Shown here piece after piece: positions 43,813 through 55,215 of a stretch of 64,000 nt of DNA. A program made the position numbers and the translations under genes. Location of the stretch: positions 30,959,899-31,023,898 of the forward strand of contig OZ022512.1 in NCBI GenBank assembly GCA_963989385.1, written 5' to 3'. The notes below the pieces were generated by a model. That model searched no databases, was not told the origin of the DNA, and saw nothing but the letters and a program-made list of their open reading frames with translations. The DNA is from Ctena decussata (Eukaryota > Mollusca > Bivalvia > Lucinida > Lucinidae). The first letter of the stretch is position 1. Each line of letters opens with the position of its first letter.

Positions 43813-44290
43813 ACCAGTAAATAAAACAAAATGGTTTGACAATAAATGTGAGCATCCAAAGCAAGAATTCACGACAACAAGAAATGCAACTACCAAAACC
43901 AAGAAATAAAGCAAACAGAATAATATTAGCAGTTTGCAGAAAAAATATATAAAAGTATGCATCAGATTGCAGAAAGGCACTTTAAACGTAAAGAAGGGCA
44001 ACGATTAGAAAATGTTACAAAATCACAGCCACGTAATTTTTAGAAATCCCCAAAGAAATGTTTCACCAAACTGAAACCGAAAACTGCTGACATTGAAATA
44101 GAAGATTTGTATGGCCACTTTATCACTTGACTATGACAAGATACAGAAAATCTATCCGACCATATAGAATTTCCATAACATATTAGTGACTAAGAGAAAT
44201 AGATGGTCAAATTACATATCAAGAAATGCGTCGAGCATTTTCAGCAAGAGGCCTGGATGAGCTATCAGACGAAACTATAAATATGTTCTG
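43813..44290 (+). pseudogene. LINE ORF2 fragment, linker between endonuclease and reverse transcriptase
   Basis: Frame pieces: NKTKWFDNKCEHPKQEFTTT (about 43817 on), QFAEKIYKSMHQIAERHFKR and EGQRLENVTKSQPRNF, then a stop where W is expected. Next come KCFTKLKPKTADIEIEDLYG HF and EIDGQITYQEMRRAFSARGL (to about 44270). 'W(F/Y)D..C..A', 'PR(D/N)FWK' and 'L..HF..L' are the usual landmarks of this LINE segment. Stops and shifts make it dead. It starts about 50 bp after duplication unit 2, and may be the same family as the 37.2-kb relic. Confidence 0.75.
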
Positions 44291-44800
44291 AAAAGTAAGA
44301 TCCCTAGGAAGCAAGGAACACACTAAAGAATAGAAATAGCAGAATTGGTTTAATTGAGTCTGTTCATGACAAGTAATGGAATGTGCGACACCAGCCATCC
44401 CCTAGCACCGGCTTAAGCGGAACTCTATCTTCAAAATTACTCAAATGAACTCAATGATCCCAAAGGCCGGAAAATATAACCTGCACTATAATAATGTACG
44501 GTAAGAAGTTTTACGGCCGCCACATGGAACAAACACCAGCTGCAGTGAAGATAATTATGCATTGAAAAAGTAAGATCCCTTGGAAGCAAGGAACACACCA
44601 AAGAATAGAAAATAGCAGACTCGGTTTAATTAAGTCTGTTCAAGACTAGTAATGAAATGTGCGACACCAGCCACACCTCCTAGCAACGGCTTAAGCGGAA
44701 ATCTTTTATTCAAAATTTCTCAATGAACTTATTCATCCCAAAGGACCAAAAAATATAATCTGCACTATGATGATGTACGGGGAGACGTGTTAAAGTTTCA
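44288..44800 (+). repeat. Two-copy tandem duplication, about 275-bp step
   Basis: 'aagtaagatccctaggaagc' to 'tgcactataataatgtacgg' (44293-44502) is repeated at 44569-44780 with about 10% differences by eye; a 70-bp spacer occurs only after copy 1. Confidence 0.85.
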
Positions 44801-45635
44801 TATGGTATCATTTCTCCATAGATCTATCTAGTTTCAATTTTCAATACATTTTCTTACAACTCACAGTACCCCGAAAACTGGGGAATAGGATTTACCGTTC
44901 CTGTAAAAGGGTGGGGATCTACATGTAGTACAATGTTATCGCTGAGTTACGTAGAATAATATCAGTGCAATAATTTATTCGCAAGTGTTACTAAACCGAG
45001 CGAAATTTTCCTTTCCTACTTAGACGCTATTTATTCAATTTAAGCGTACTTCCCTTTTAGTCGCTTCATATACGTATTGTACAGAATATGTTTTATTACT
45101 TCCCGATCATTGCCTATCTTTTTTACTTTTACAGTTAACACTATTAAAAAATGAATTTATTGTGTTCTGGAAAAGGGGGCTGGCACGACCAGGTGAAGTT
45201 GGTCATATTATGGTGACGCTGTATGGTGAGCTTATAAAATTTATATGAAGAAATTGCCCACATTATTCAGTAGGAGAGACACAAAAGGAATCATATTGCT
45301 AAAACGCCTTGAAATTCTTATTATATGTGATGCAGAACGTCTTTCTAAATGCTTTTTAATCATAATGCACTATTCTCTGGTGTCTCTGATAAAATTGATT
45401 TTCAAGTATATTATAAACCAAGAAACGCTTTTTATTTGAAATTTTAAAATGTTTTAGCGTATACTATTAATTGTGTTATCACTATTCACTTGCTGGATTA
45501 TTAATATTGGAAATGAGCATCCAGAAGTTCATTTCTTTAGATTATATTAAAAAAAAAAAAAGAAAAAAAAGCAGAAAAGACGATGTTTCGAAATATTTTT
45601 TAAAACATCATTGTGTAATTAACGCACCTGCTTTG
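44801..45635. other. Non-coding AT-rich stretch
   Basis: No exon recognised; an A-rich run lies at 45549-45572. Confidence 0.5.
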
Positions 45636-46255
45636 GCGTCCAGCAATTCCGTCCTTCCGTCCGTCAGTCCATTAATAATTACGTCGACCGTAGCGTTAAA
45701 GTTTATTTAACGACTTTTCTTAAATCACTGCACCTATGTTTTTTGTCAAATTTCGGCGGAGCATGGCCAGATCTACAGGGCCTCAGAATGATAAAATTCA
45801 GCCTTTCGAGACTCCAAGACGGCCGCTGATTCTAAAAATAGCACAAACTGCAAAATTGGACATTTTTCCAGAACCACGTGGTCTTGTCGGCATAGATTTT
45901 GCAGGGAACATTATTGGAACTTAAAAATCGGTGGCAGAATTAGGTCACAGTGACCTGCTATTTGTTTGCGAGTCCAAGCTTTGCCCAAATGACAGTATCT
46001 CAAGAAACACTGCATGGATGTTGGTCAAATTTAATCAGAACGATATTTACAGATTTATGTAAATACACCACCAAGATGACTGCCAACTGTCCCTTCGAAA
46101 GGTAGAAAAGAAAAAGAAAAAGAAAAAATGATGACATCTGAAGAACCCTTGTTTGGAATTTTACCAGCTTATATCAAATTGATCCTTGCATAAAGCTATT
46201 TCATTTGCTTTTCCTATTTTTTTTTTTTGTTTTTGCAGATTGACCATTTAATATG
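45636..46255 (+). repeat. GTCC-patch repeat, short relative of the hairpin-headed families
   Basis: 'ccgtccttccgtccgtcagtcc' at 45649-45670 is followed by 'ggtcacagtgacctgctatt' and other text typical of these repeats, with no clear monomer periodicity. The open frame 45736-45924 has no recognised domain. Confidence 0.4.
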
Positions 46256-46829
46256 CCTGAAATTCGCACCGATATTAAAAAAGCTACAAGCATGAAAATG
46301 GCAATGCATCTACTACCATTGAACAAACTTTGACCAGATTATGTCAGAATATTCCGTTAGTGCAGTTCTTTCAGACTTACCGCACCATTCAGCGTGGCTA
46401 CTGTTACTAAAATAGCAAAACATGGAATTTGATTACACTTTCTTCTCACCATGACATCTGCTTCTGTGGCAGCCCAGTACAGCTTCAACATAACAATCCG
46501 CGAAGTTCTTGCTTTTATAGGAAAGCAATTATGATTGTAAGAGAGTTCTTAAATAAATTTTGAAAAAATAATCTGCTGAAAAACTGACTGATAAGAACGG
46601 TAAACTGAAAGGAATACGTGGTTACGTGGTCTCCAGCCAAAATGACTCTTATTTGAAAGTAAAATAGTTCTGTCATTCCTCTCAAAGGATATGATAAGGA
46701 AATACATGAAAAGCTTTACAGTTCTTAACTAAATGGGATCAGAATTTATGATTCTTAATACATTATATACACCTTGCGCTTGCGCACAATAACGTAATGG
46801 TTGACAGTGCAAAGTGACGGGAAATGTGA
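46256..46829. other. Non-coding stretch
   Basis: No gene recognised. Confidence 0.45.
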
Positions 46830-47122
46830 GGCAGTATGTGTATAAAAACAGTAGGCAGTATGTGTTCTCCTGAGCAAGCAAATAGAAAATAGGTAAAAAT
46901 AGTTGTTAAATGTTAATTTGCTTAGTCTGTTGTAACCCTTTAGTAGGTCTAAATTATTTAGTTCAAGAAAGATAGCTGAGTTCCCACCTATTTTGGAAAG
47001 AGCTGCTGACTCGGCTTATCACTTGTAATTTAGTGTTTGTTGGGATGTCTTTGTCAATCTTTCCCTTTGATGTTTGAGATCTGATGCAGTCAGTTCCTCA
47101 AGTGTAGTTACTCTTTAAATTT
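46830..47122 (-). repeat. Third, inverted and partial copy of the duplicated terminal-exon region
   Basis: The reverse complement reads 'aaatttaaagagtaactaca', 'catcaaagggaaagattgac', 'agtcagcagctctttcc' and 'aactatttttacctatttt', collinear with 43420-43700. A TGA early in the frame disables the coding sense. Confidence 0.75.
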
Positions 47123-47180
47123 TTATATGATGACTCCGCGGTCATAGCTTTATAATATCATAACGCCCCTTCGCCCTTCG

Positions 47181-47202
47181 CCCCCCCCCCCCCCCCCCCC
47201 CC
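47181..47202. repeat. Poly-C tract, 22 bp
   Basis: Uninterrupted C run preceded by CGCCCTTCG; likely length-unstable. Confidence 0.9.
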
Positions 47203-47399
47203 TCTTGACAAACATACATCTTTCCCACGCAAAGTAAATCACTCACGGAGAAAATTTCCTTTAGTAGCACGAAAACAACAAATTTTCTTCATGAAACTTG
47301 AAAGCACTACTACTGCTGCTATAGCAGAAGCAGCTGCAGAAGCAACAACAACATCAACAAGAATTACCAATAATAAAACTTGCAGATGTTAATAGCCAG

Positions 47400-47720
47400 T
47401 AAGTGGTCGATTAGGTGGGGATAGTATTTTATAACTATCATCGAGCGGGTTAACGGGAGTCAGTATCTTTTGAAACAAAGCCAAGTCACTTTTTCTATAA
47501 AATAATGGTTCCACATAGAATAGCGACCCCTCGATCATTATTCTTTAAAGTATAGTGACCCCCGGCCATAATTTTACGACTCCCAGGTCACGAAGAATTG
47601 TGACCGCCTGGATTAACGACCACCGTCACATTCTTTAAGAAAATTGACCCCGGTCATAATTTTTTAGGGAAAGTTACCCTGGTCATGATATTATGACTCC
47701 ACTTCGCGAATTAAATGACG
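47400..47720. repeat. Degenerate short repeat 'gtcattatttttaaagaa(t)agtgacccc', block 1
   Basis: Seven or so imperfect copies of a 30-40 bp unit mixing 'agtgaccccggtcataattt' with 'ctttaaagtatagtgacccc'. Block 2 is at 48990-49210, in the opposite sense (gggggtcactattttat). Confidence 0.6.
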
Positions 47721-47929
47721 AGACGCGAAAAAATTGCTTATAAGTGGTAAAAAATGAACTTTCCGTATACTTCAAAATTTGCTTCGAAAGCTGTTGCTCT
47801 GAATCCCCTTTAAACTGTTTTTCCATTTTCAAGCAGACAGACTTAGATTTTTGGAGTGTTTATAATTGAATGTATTGAAAATCTGCAAAGTTTTAAAGAG
47901 ATAAAAAGGTAAAGGTTTCCCATAGCCTT

Positions 47930-48180
47930 ATAGCCGTAGGGGCAGTGGGGGTTAGAGACCCACTGTATATTGAACACAGCTGATGAAAGGCGGAGCCCAT
48001 CTCTCTCCTTTTGCTGCCTTATCCTTCCCTAATTCGAAAAAGGTACCCATTTACTGCTGGGTCGACAAATAGAGATTTCCAGTCGTCGGATGGCGACGGT
48101 GAGCCGCGAACTCACGACCTTCCGGCGACTTTCTGCACAATAACCGAGCCACTCTAACCACTCGACTACGGCGCCTCTCT
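47930..48180 (-). repeat. tRNA-derived SINE, type I, reverse orientation
   Basis: On the - strand 'gccgtagtcgagtggttaga' (box A) and 'ggtcgtgagttcgcggctc' (box B GTTCGCGGC) are followed by the same body as at 10001-10238 ('cgaattagggaagg', 'ggcagcaaaaggagag'). Confidence 0.75.
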
Positions 48181-48630
48181 CTTTAAAGAGATACCTTCCC
48201 CCAATCCCAAAGCCTCAGCAAGCCACTTTGCATTTATACGTGCACTTTCAATATATACATTATATGAGAGTGCATTGCTTAGGCATAGAGGAAGGGGAGA
48301 CAGTATATAACTGGAAAACTGAAAAGTGGATGGGGTAATTAGACCCTCTGTATCTAAGAATAAGGCTAACATACTATTCATTTACAAATTATTGCATACT
48401 GTGAGCAGCTGTAGTATTTACTTCTTTAACAAAATAAAGTAAGTAAATAAGAAAAATATAAAAAATGTATTTGGAAGACTGAAAATGTCATGTACCGCTC
48501 TTGAGAAAGGCAGTGAGAGTATGTGTGAAGACGTGATGATTTTTCAAAATCAACAGCAAAACCTCTTTAAAGTGCATAAGTCTACCTGTTAATGCTAAAA
48601 TTAAATATAACATTAACACCATAAGTCAAG

Positions 48631-49065
48631 CTAAATACAGTCATTTATCTGAATTCGTGACATTGACTTTAATTTTTTAGGTGTGGACCTATATCTTGCG
48701 CGCGATACATTGTCTTGAACTAGCTTACATTTGTTTCCAGTGATTTCAAAGTCTACTAACAAATGACCGTTACAGGTCAGACACGACATTCTGTTTGCCA
48801 GAGTCATATAGCAGGACACCATTATCTTTGAATGATCTCTGTGATCTTGGCCTTTGAGTTTGCGCGCGACACATCTTCTTGATATTGGTGCCACGTTACG
48901 TATTTTAAATCCATCATAAAACAAGGAGTTGTTACAGACCGGACACAACATCCTGTATGCCATAAGCATACATGAAGATACCATTGCTTCATGGGGAGTA
49001 ATAATATTATGACCTGGATGGAGACTGGGGTCACTATTCTTTAAAGAAAAATGACCGGGGGTCAC
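48631..49065 (-). other. 144-codon open frame with two copies of a CxxC-containing peptide unit
   Basis: The frame contains MVSSCMLMAYRMLCPVCNNS and, 54 residues later, MVSCYMTLANRMSCLTCNGH, each followed by a similar 25-residue stretch ending near VARK/VSRAR. DNA copies lie at about 48660-48820 and 48830-48985. CPVC/CLTC could be zinc-binding half sites, but there are no partner cysteines in the same unit. A 'gtcact' repeat invades the start. It could be an exon pair fossil or a non-coding duplication that happens to be open. Confidence 0.3.
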
Positions 49066-49210
49066 TATTTTATATATATCATCAGGGGGTCATTATTTTT
49101 AAAGGGAGTCAGTATTTTATAGAAAAGGGGTCACTTTTTCTGAAGAATTATGACCGGGGGGAGGGGTCGTTATACTATGGGGGTCACTTTACTTCGTTAC
49201 ACCGGCCCTC
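48990..49210. repeat. Degenerate 'gggggtcactatttt' repeat, block 2
   Basis: Six imperfect units of about 30-35 bp; reverse-sense partner of 47400-47720. Confidence 0.6.
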
Positions 49211-50499
49211 TTTTCAAGAAAAATGAAGATAAAGAACATGTCGTCTTCTGATGTATGAATTTAGCAGGGATTTTCCCCTGAATTCCAGCTTAGGTAGTCA
49301 GTTCGATGTCAATGGTCCAAATTATACACTAAACTACATAATGACACGTAGGCTGACTGAAAAACATTGCTGTTTATCATTACGTTTACTTTTGTGGTTA
49401 TCAACTAGAAGTAGCAAATAAATGCTGCCGCCATGACCAGCTAAAGCAGGTCTAACTGAGATATGTTTCAGTAATTTTCGTTAATACTGAGACAGAAATG
49501 CCTGAGCAATAAGTACTGACCTAGATAAAACTGGTCCTAATAGTGTCGATCAGAGGCTCCACTATTGCTAGTTTGCAAACCCGTTTTGACATATTCTGGT
49601 AACTAAATTCACACTGTTTTTTTACCAGGATAGTTACAGTAATTGTTTAATAGATCCAACTTTTTAGGCTTTTGCGGTAAACTTTACTTAAAGTACATTT
49701 AAGACATAAGAGATACTTAATAGTTTGTCCCTTTTTCTTTAGGAAACTGACACCTATTGCGATGCACATTTCATCAACAGTTACGAGTAAAACGTATCTT
49801 TAGAATTCAGCTTCTTAAAGATATGAATAACCACCAAAATCTTTCAATATGATGTGGATTGTAACAATATATATCATATCTTAAATTGGGGTTTTGGTTA
49901 AAGGTTGTGCTCTATTCTAATTTGTAAGCCGAACTTCTAAAAATTGATCAAAGATGACATATGCCATGATTTTAGCTTGTTTCACCATGACTTTGTATTT
50001 AATGTTCGGCAAGATTCCAACTGAAACTGATAATGAAACATTGTAAGTATTGGTAATAGAAAACCATGCAAAGAAATACTTTCATCTCGACTTTCATACT
50101 TTGACCTCAGAATTGGGCCAAAACATGGCCTTAATGCACGTAATCCTGTAAACAATTTGAAATGAATATTAAGACTTCAGTCAAAGATATGAATGACATT
50201 GAGAATTCAAAATCTGTTATTTGTTAAAAAGATACCAAAAGGCAAATGTAAATCTTTTTGACACTTCAAACTAAACGATATTTGACAATTTAATTAAACA
50301 AAATCAGTTTTCATCGATGACGTCATAAAAGAGCTTGTGAATTTTGATGCGGCTGCTTGAACATGCCTTATGGCGAGGGAAATGCAAAATGTATTAATAT
50401 ATTTCTTTTAACACATCTTTACAATCTGTTTTTGATAATTTGATGCAGCTTATAATTACTATATTTAATTGCGTAAAGCAAAGCGCTTTCATTTTGTTC
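49211..50499. other. AT-rich non-coding stretch
   Basis: 1.3 kb with no exon, repeat or hairpin recognised. Confidence 0.5.
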
Positions 50500-50650
50500 A
50501 CTTTCAGGGAAATTAACTTCGTTGTTTTCATTTTTGTTTCGTCCTCAACTTAGGGCTTGGGAGTCAGCTCTAAAAGGAAAAAAAATTTGCTCCTCTACGA
50601 TTTTGCTGCCCAGAGAAGCAAACACCTTTGATAGATGGCTGAATGGTCCG
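50500..50650. mobile_element. Family B short element
   Basis: Begins 'cactttcagggaaattaact' and carries one diverged unit 'gctctaaaaggaaaaaaaat' / 'ttgctcct'. Confidence 0.5.
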
Positions 50651-50744
50651 CAGTTTTATATCTTTTTTTTTTTTTGCAATAGCTTTTCATTCATATTGAG
50701 CCGATGGACTGGTAAAAATGAACGGCTGTGTGCAATGGAACGCT

Positions 50745-51003
50745 GTTTACAGTGAGAAGGAATTATGGTTTCAGCAGAATTTTAACCGGGGTCTTTAGCT
50801 TAGCAGGTCGGCACTAAATCCACTGAGCTACCGGCACTCCTCTTAGACCTTAGAACAGAATGAGCTTAATGAAACCAACAGACGATGTGACAATTGTCAA
50901 TTTATTAAACTGTAAAGTAATCAGATCAATCATCTATTAAACAACAATTTTTTATTTCTTGAATTCTTTTTGACAAAACATTAAAAACAATTCTTGTCTC
51001 ACT
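50745..51003 (-). repeat. SINE type III with tRNA-like head
   Basis: On the - strand 'gtgccggtagctcagtggat' (box A) is followed by 'ccccggttaaaattctgc', a diverged box B. The adjoining 50809-51003 is the body shared with 42052-42250. Confidence 0.6.
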
Positions 51004-51377
51004 TGCTACAGAAATTTTCATAAAATCAAATCTAAAAGACTCTTATCCACTCAAAAGCGCACTTATCTGAATAATATACTTACTTTAATCTCACTGACTA
51101 AATGAAAAATATATATTATATAATTTAGAATTCTCTGGTATATTCGTGACAACAAAAGTTTCTAATGAGTTCTCATATTTTGCCTTTTAAGGAAATAAAA
51201 CTTTGATACATTAAACTAATATGGGTAAAAGAAATGAGAATATATAAACTGACCAAAACAGTAAATAAAAGGATACATTTGTCAAAATGAAATTCATAGA
51301 TACAGTTTTCTAGACAAACACAAAAATTTTCAGAATATAATGGAGCACGCCTTATGGTAGCTTGACTCCAGCAAGAA

Positions 51378-51410
<33 letters not shown>

Positions 51411-52963
51411 AAAAGAAAATAATACAGACCAAATATAATGAGGTCAGCTGCAGTGTCAGAATGAACAGTTTTCCAAAGAATAATTCAAATCCATGAAATA
51501 GTACTGGAGATGTAAGACAATATCACTGAACTGTGAAATATATGTCATAGTGACCTATAAATAAAATGTATCGGGAAGTACCATAAATCCATGACATAAT
51601 GTCAAAGAAATTAGGGCAAATCATTAGACTATGAATTATGGGTCAAATTGTGCTACAACCAGTACCGGGTCACTCGCAGTGTTAGAGGGAACAGTTATTC
51701 CATGTATTATGCAAATCCAAAAACAAGATAAAAAGATAAAAAGGTTAAGAACTGTGAGACAAAATCAAGCTTGGCATTTACATCAAGGCAATAAATGGTT
51801 CACCTCTTTTTCCTGGTCTTCCCCAGATGTAAGGATTAGCCAAAGCACAGTTGGTAAAGCTTTTTACCAAGTACAGTGAACCATGTATTATACGTCAACA
51901 TAAGACAGTACTTCACTTTCCCCAGCATACAGCTGCGAAGTTAATTTGGAGAGAGTGGGAGACTGAAGATATGGTTCATTGCATATATGCCTGGTTCACA
52001 TTTGCCTCGAGCGCCGTGTGATAAATGGGTCTACGATTTTCCTAACGCTTTTTTCAGGCATCGTAGGTGGCTACGGGGTATGTGTTACAATTGTACATGA
52101 GCATTTGTTGTATGGACACTCGGGGACAAGTCGGGCCATGGCCGTACGGAGGCTGCTCGGAGATTGTATGAAAAGTTATACATTATGTATACGTGACTGA
52201 TTATGATTCGATACTGTCGAGTCCAATGTGAGGAAAAAATGGCAAATATGCATCCTATGGAAACGAGGATGAAATATGTTTCTCTTAAAAGCTAACATTA
52301 TGAAATATAAATTTGCTACATATCTGAATGATTTCTGGACCCATGCCACTGGGCCCGTCACGCGATGTATATTTATTCAAACCTGCACAAAACCTTACAT
52401 TATCGGCACAATTTAAAACTCGAAATGATTTGGAACTGACAAGATAAACATTTCTGTAGCTACAATTTGCTCCCAGAACCTGGGACGGCATTTTTACAGA
52501 AAATAATTTGCTCTCTTAGTGGGAGCATATTCATTCCTGTATGAGTGGCATCCAATATGAATCGAATAGTGTGGAGGACGTTATCCCTGCCAGTCCATTC
52601 CATTCCAGTCGACTGTCTCCATTCCATTCCATTCCAATTTATGTTTTAAATTATGCTTATAATCATTGTCTTAATTGTATAGAGTAAAATGACAAAGCAG
52701 GCTTGATAAAAAAAATGCTCATGTGAATTATTCATTATAAGCCACGCTTGATTTCCCGAATTTATATGACTAAGGTTTATTTGGAAAAAACACACACTAA
52801 AAATCCCGTTTGAACAGAAAAGATGCCTCAAAATATTAAACAAAAACAGCAGCTACGGGGATTAAGAGAGTAAACATTGCTCAAAATCAAATCAGCTTTT
52901 TTACAAAGTAGATTCAACAATGAAAATGTAGCAAGGTTGGTCGTTCACATTGGTGAATTTTAT
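51004..52963. other. Non-coding stretch with A-rich tract and a two-copy repeat
   Basis: An A-rich tract lies at 51373-51420. 'gcagtgt(c/t)aga..gaacagtt.ttcca' occurs at 51454 and 51679, a roughly 225-bp repeat step. A CCATT microsatellite lies at about 52597-52640. Open frames at 51631-51879 and 51979-52200 were not recognised. Confidence 0.45.
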
Positions 52964-53068
52964 GGGCCGATTGCTCAAAGCAAATTAAACCTAACCTCGA
53001 GTTTAATCCGTACGAAACGTATGGCTAACCTTGGGGTTAACTTTAAACCAGCATTGTGCAATCGGCCC
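52964..53068. mobile_element. 105-bp MITE with GGGCCGATTG termini and TAT duplication
   Basis: GGGCCGATTGCTCAA and the reverse complement of the right end (GGGCCGATTGCACAA) are terminal inverted repeats; inner parts 'taacctcgagttta' and 'ttaactttaaacca' also pair loosely. TAT flanks both sides (52961-52963, 53069-53071). A 3-bp duplication with GGG...CCC ends suggests a PIF/Harbinger-type parent. Confidence 0.7.
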
Positions 53069-53849
53069 TATTAGTGCAGGTAACTTTGAAAAGAAATCCA
53101 TGTTCGGGTGAACACACTAGCAAAAATTTCTTTGCTAACATACTAGAAGTAGCTAATATTATTTGTTGTATTTTTCGTTTGCAAATAATTCCTGTAAAAG
53201 CACACTGTTTGGCAATGTTTTTTGCTACAGTTGCTGTGACAAAAAAACTTTGCTCGTGTAGAATAAGATGAGCTTATTTCTTTTTTGTCATATTCAGCAC
53301 TCTGACTACGCACTCATTTTGAAGCAAGTTCATAAGATTGTCTTTTAAACCTGTAGCAACTTGATAATATAAAAATCATTTCAGGGTAAATAAAAATACA
53401 ATGATCAGGACCCGACACAATCATGTGGCCTATCCTGCCCTAAATACCAAATGGGAAAGGAAGAAATGCAAACTAAAGAAGGCACACAGGGCAAACAAGA
53501 CAAGCGAAAAACCAAGAAGTTGGTTAGCCCTTTCTAGACAGATGTCCAAGGGCTGTTCCAAATAATATGCGAAAAGGTAGATTAATAGACAGCTGACAAA
53601 CAATGACAGCCACACCAGAAGCACCGCCTTGAAACGGTCAGTAATATACTAATATCCCCATATCCTGTTTTTTATCTAGGTGTAAGAAACAATTTTACTA
53701 CTCACTTTGACCTTTTCACCCATAAAATCTGATACGGATTCTTCGATTTTTTAATACTGGACAAATCTAGTATTTGTGTGTGAAAAAAAAGGACATTTGA
53801 AATAAAATTTTCGACATGACTGTAATAATTTTACTAGGGCGTTAAACCA
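53069..53849. other. Non-coding stretch
   Basis: No exon recognised; 'actagggcgttaaaccac' (53832-53850) resembles a SINE tail. Confidence 0.4.
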
Positions 53850-53997
53850 CAAGTCAACAACGACTTGACACTAAGTCACAAACCTTAATTGGAACCATGT
53901 ATATTAAGTTAAGGTAAATGGACAAGTCAACAACAACTTGACACTAAGTCACAAACCTTAATTGGAACCATGTATATTGCGTTAAGGTAAATGGATA
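53850..53997 (+). repeat. Recent 83-bp tandem duplication
   Basis: 'caagtcaacaac(g/a)acttgac' through 'ttaaggtaaatgga' occurs at 53850 and 53933 with only two or three differences. Confidence 0.9.
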
Positions 53998-53999
53998 CA

Positions 54000-54235
54000 C
54001 CTGAATGTTTTTCTGTCATTTTTTTATAAAGGGACGTATATATTTCATGACTTTCTGTTTGCTTCCCTTGCGGAAGAATCCTCTTTAAAATGGAGGGGAG
54101 GATCTACTCTTAAAGGAAAGAAGTTGCTCCTAGTGGAGCAATTCTTTTCCTTTAGGATTGACCCCATGGAGAAGGGGAAAATGAAAAAGAAAAAAGTTGC
54201 TACCCATGAAAGTGTACCCAATCACCTCAAGGTGG
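54000..54235. mobile_element. Family B element, single-unit copy
   Basis: Flanks 'tttcatgactttctgtttgc' and 'gaccccatggagaaggggaa', 'gctacccatgaaagtgtacc' surround one unit, 'ggatctactcttaaaggaaa' / 'gaagttgctcctagtggagc'. It shows the presumed ancestral form of the 21.5-23.9 kb array. Confidence 0.8.
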
Positions 54236-54349
54236 CTCAGTATGAGCTGTGTCATCTTTATAGAAACTGTTTGAAAAAGTTTGTAAGTCTTATGAAACGT
54301 TAAAAGATCCGTGTCATGTTAAAATGCGGTAGAAAGTTTTTTTGACATA

Positions 54350-55215
54350 TTGTTGGACTTTTCCATCGGCGTTTCTGCTTACATACCAGAGAACATCCAC
54401 GCCATTGTTAGGTGTTAGCGAATACTCGTAAATGGATAAAACATATATCTTCCGGTATGTTCGCCGATGTAAGTGCTCTGAAATTTCAGCGGACTTACGT
54501 AGGTTTCCCACTATGTGCACATTTTTGCGGACATACGAGGAAAAATATGCGTTACTATTAAAGTTTTGTGCATCTACGCATTTGAGAATCACTTGAGTTT
54601 TGTTCGGATAAAACATATATTTAAACATTCAGACTAGATTTACCGATTATGTAGTTTCTGCGCATGATCACATAAAAGCTTCGCGTCACTGTGATGTAAA
54701 TTTCTGTATATGAACGCATATGAACATGTTCTGAAGATTCTGTGGATGTACGCAGAAAAACTCCCAACCTCAGTTAAAGTTTTGCGCATCTATGTCATGA
54801 GTGTAATGTGAAATATATGCGGATATAAACATATTTTTCAACTATCAGACCAAATTTACCGATTCTGGATTTTCTGCGGATGTACGCAGAAAAAGTCCGA
54901 ATTTCTATTGAAGTTTTGCCATCTGCTCAGATTTAATTTATCTGGAGTATCTGCGGATGTAAACCCATATTTTTTTAACTCAGTACCGATTCTGGACTTT
55001 CTGCGGATGCACGCAAAAAAAAAAAAAAAAAAAAAAAAAAATCCGTGTCCCTATTAGGTATTTACGCATCTACGCACATGAACAATTCTAGACTTTCTGC
55101 GGAGATACGCAGAATTTATACTATTTGAACGAGAATAGCGGAAAAAGACATAGACGGTTCATAGATCATCCAACACCGGAGTTTCTGCCACCGTACGCTG
55201 AAAACTCCGCGTCCC
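54350..55215. repeat. Degenerate array round the palindrome TTTCTGCG-n6-CGCAGAAA
   Basis: Copies of 'tttctgcggatgtacgcaga' or close variants at about 54657, 54735, 54867, 54945, 54995, 55091 and 55175, each followed by 'aaa.tccg.gtccctatt..ag.ttt..gcatctacg'. Spacing is 50-130 bp. A 27-A tract (55015-55041) extends one copy. The left part (54350-54600) holds weaker versions. Confidence 0.65.

Noticed and set aside
51979..52200. 73-codon frame suggestive of a transposase fragment
   Set aside because: No catalytic motif or terminal repeats could be identified.
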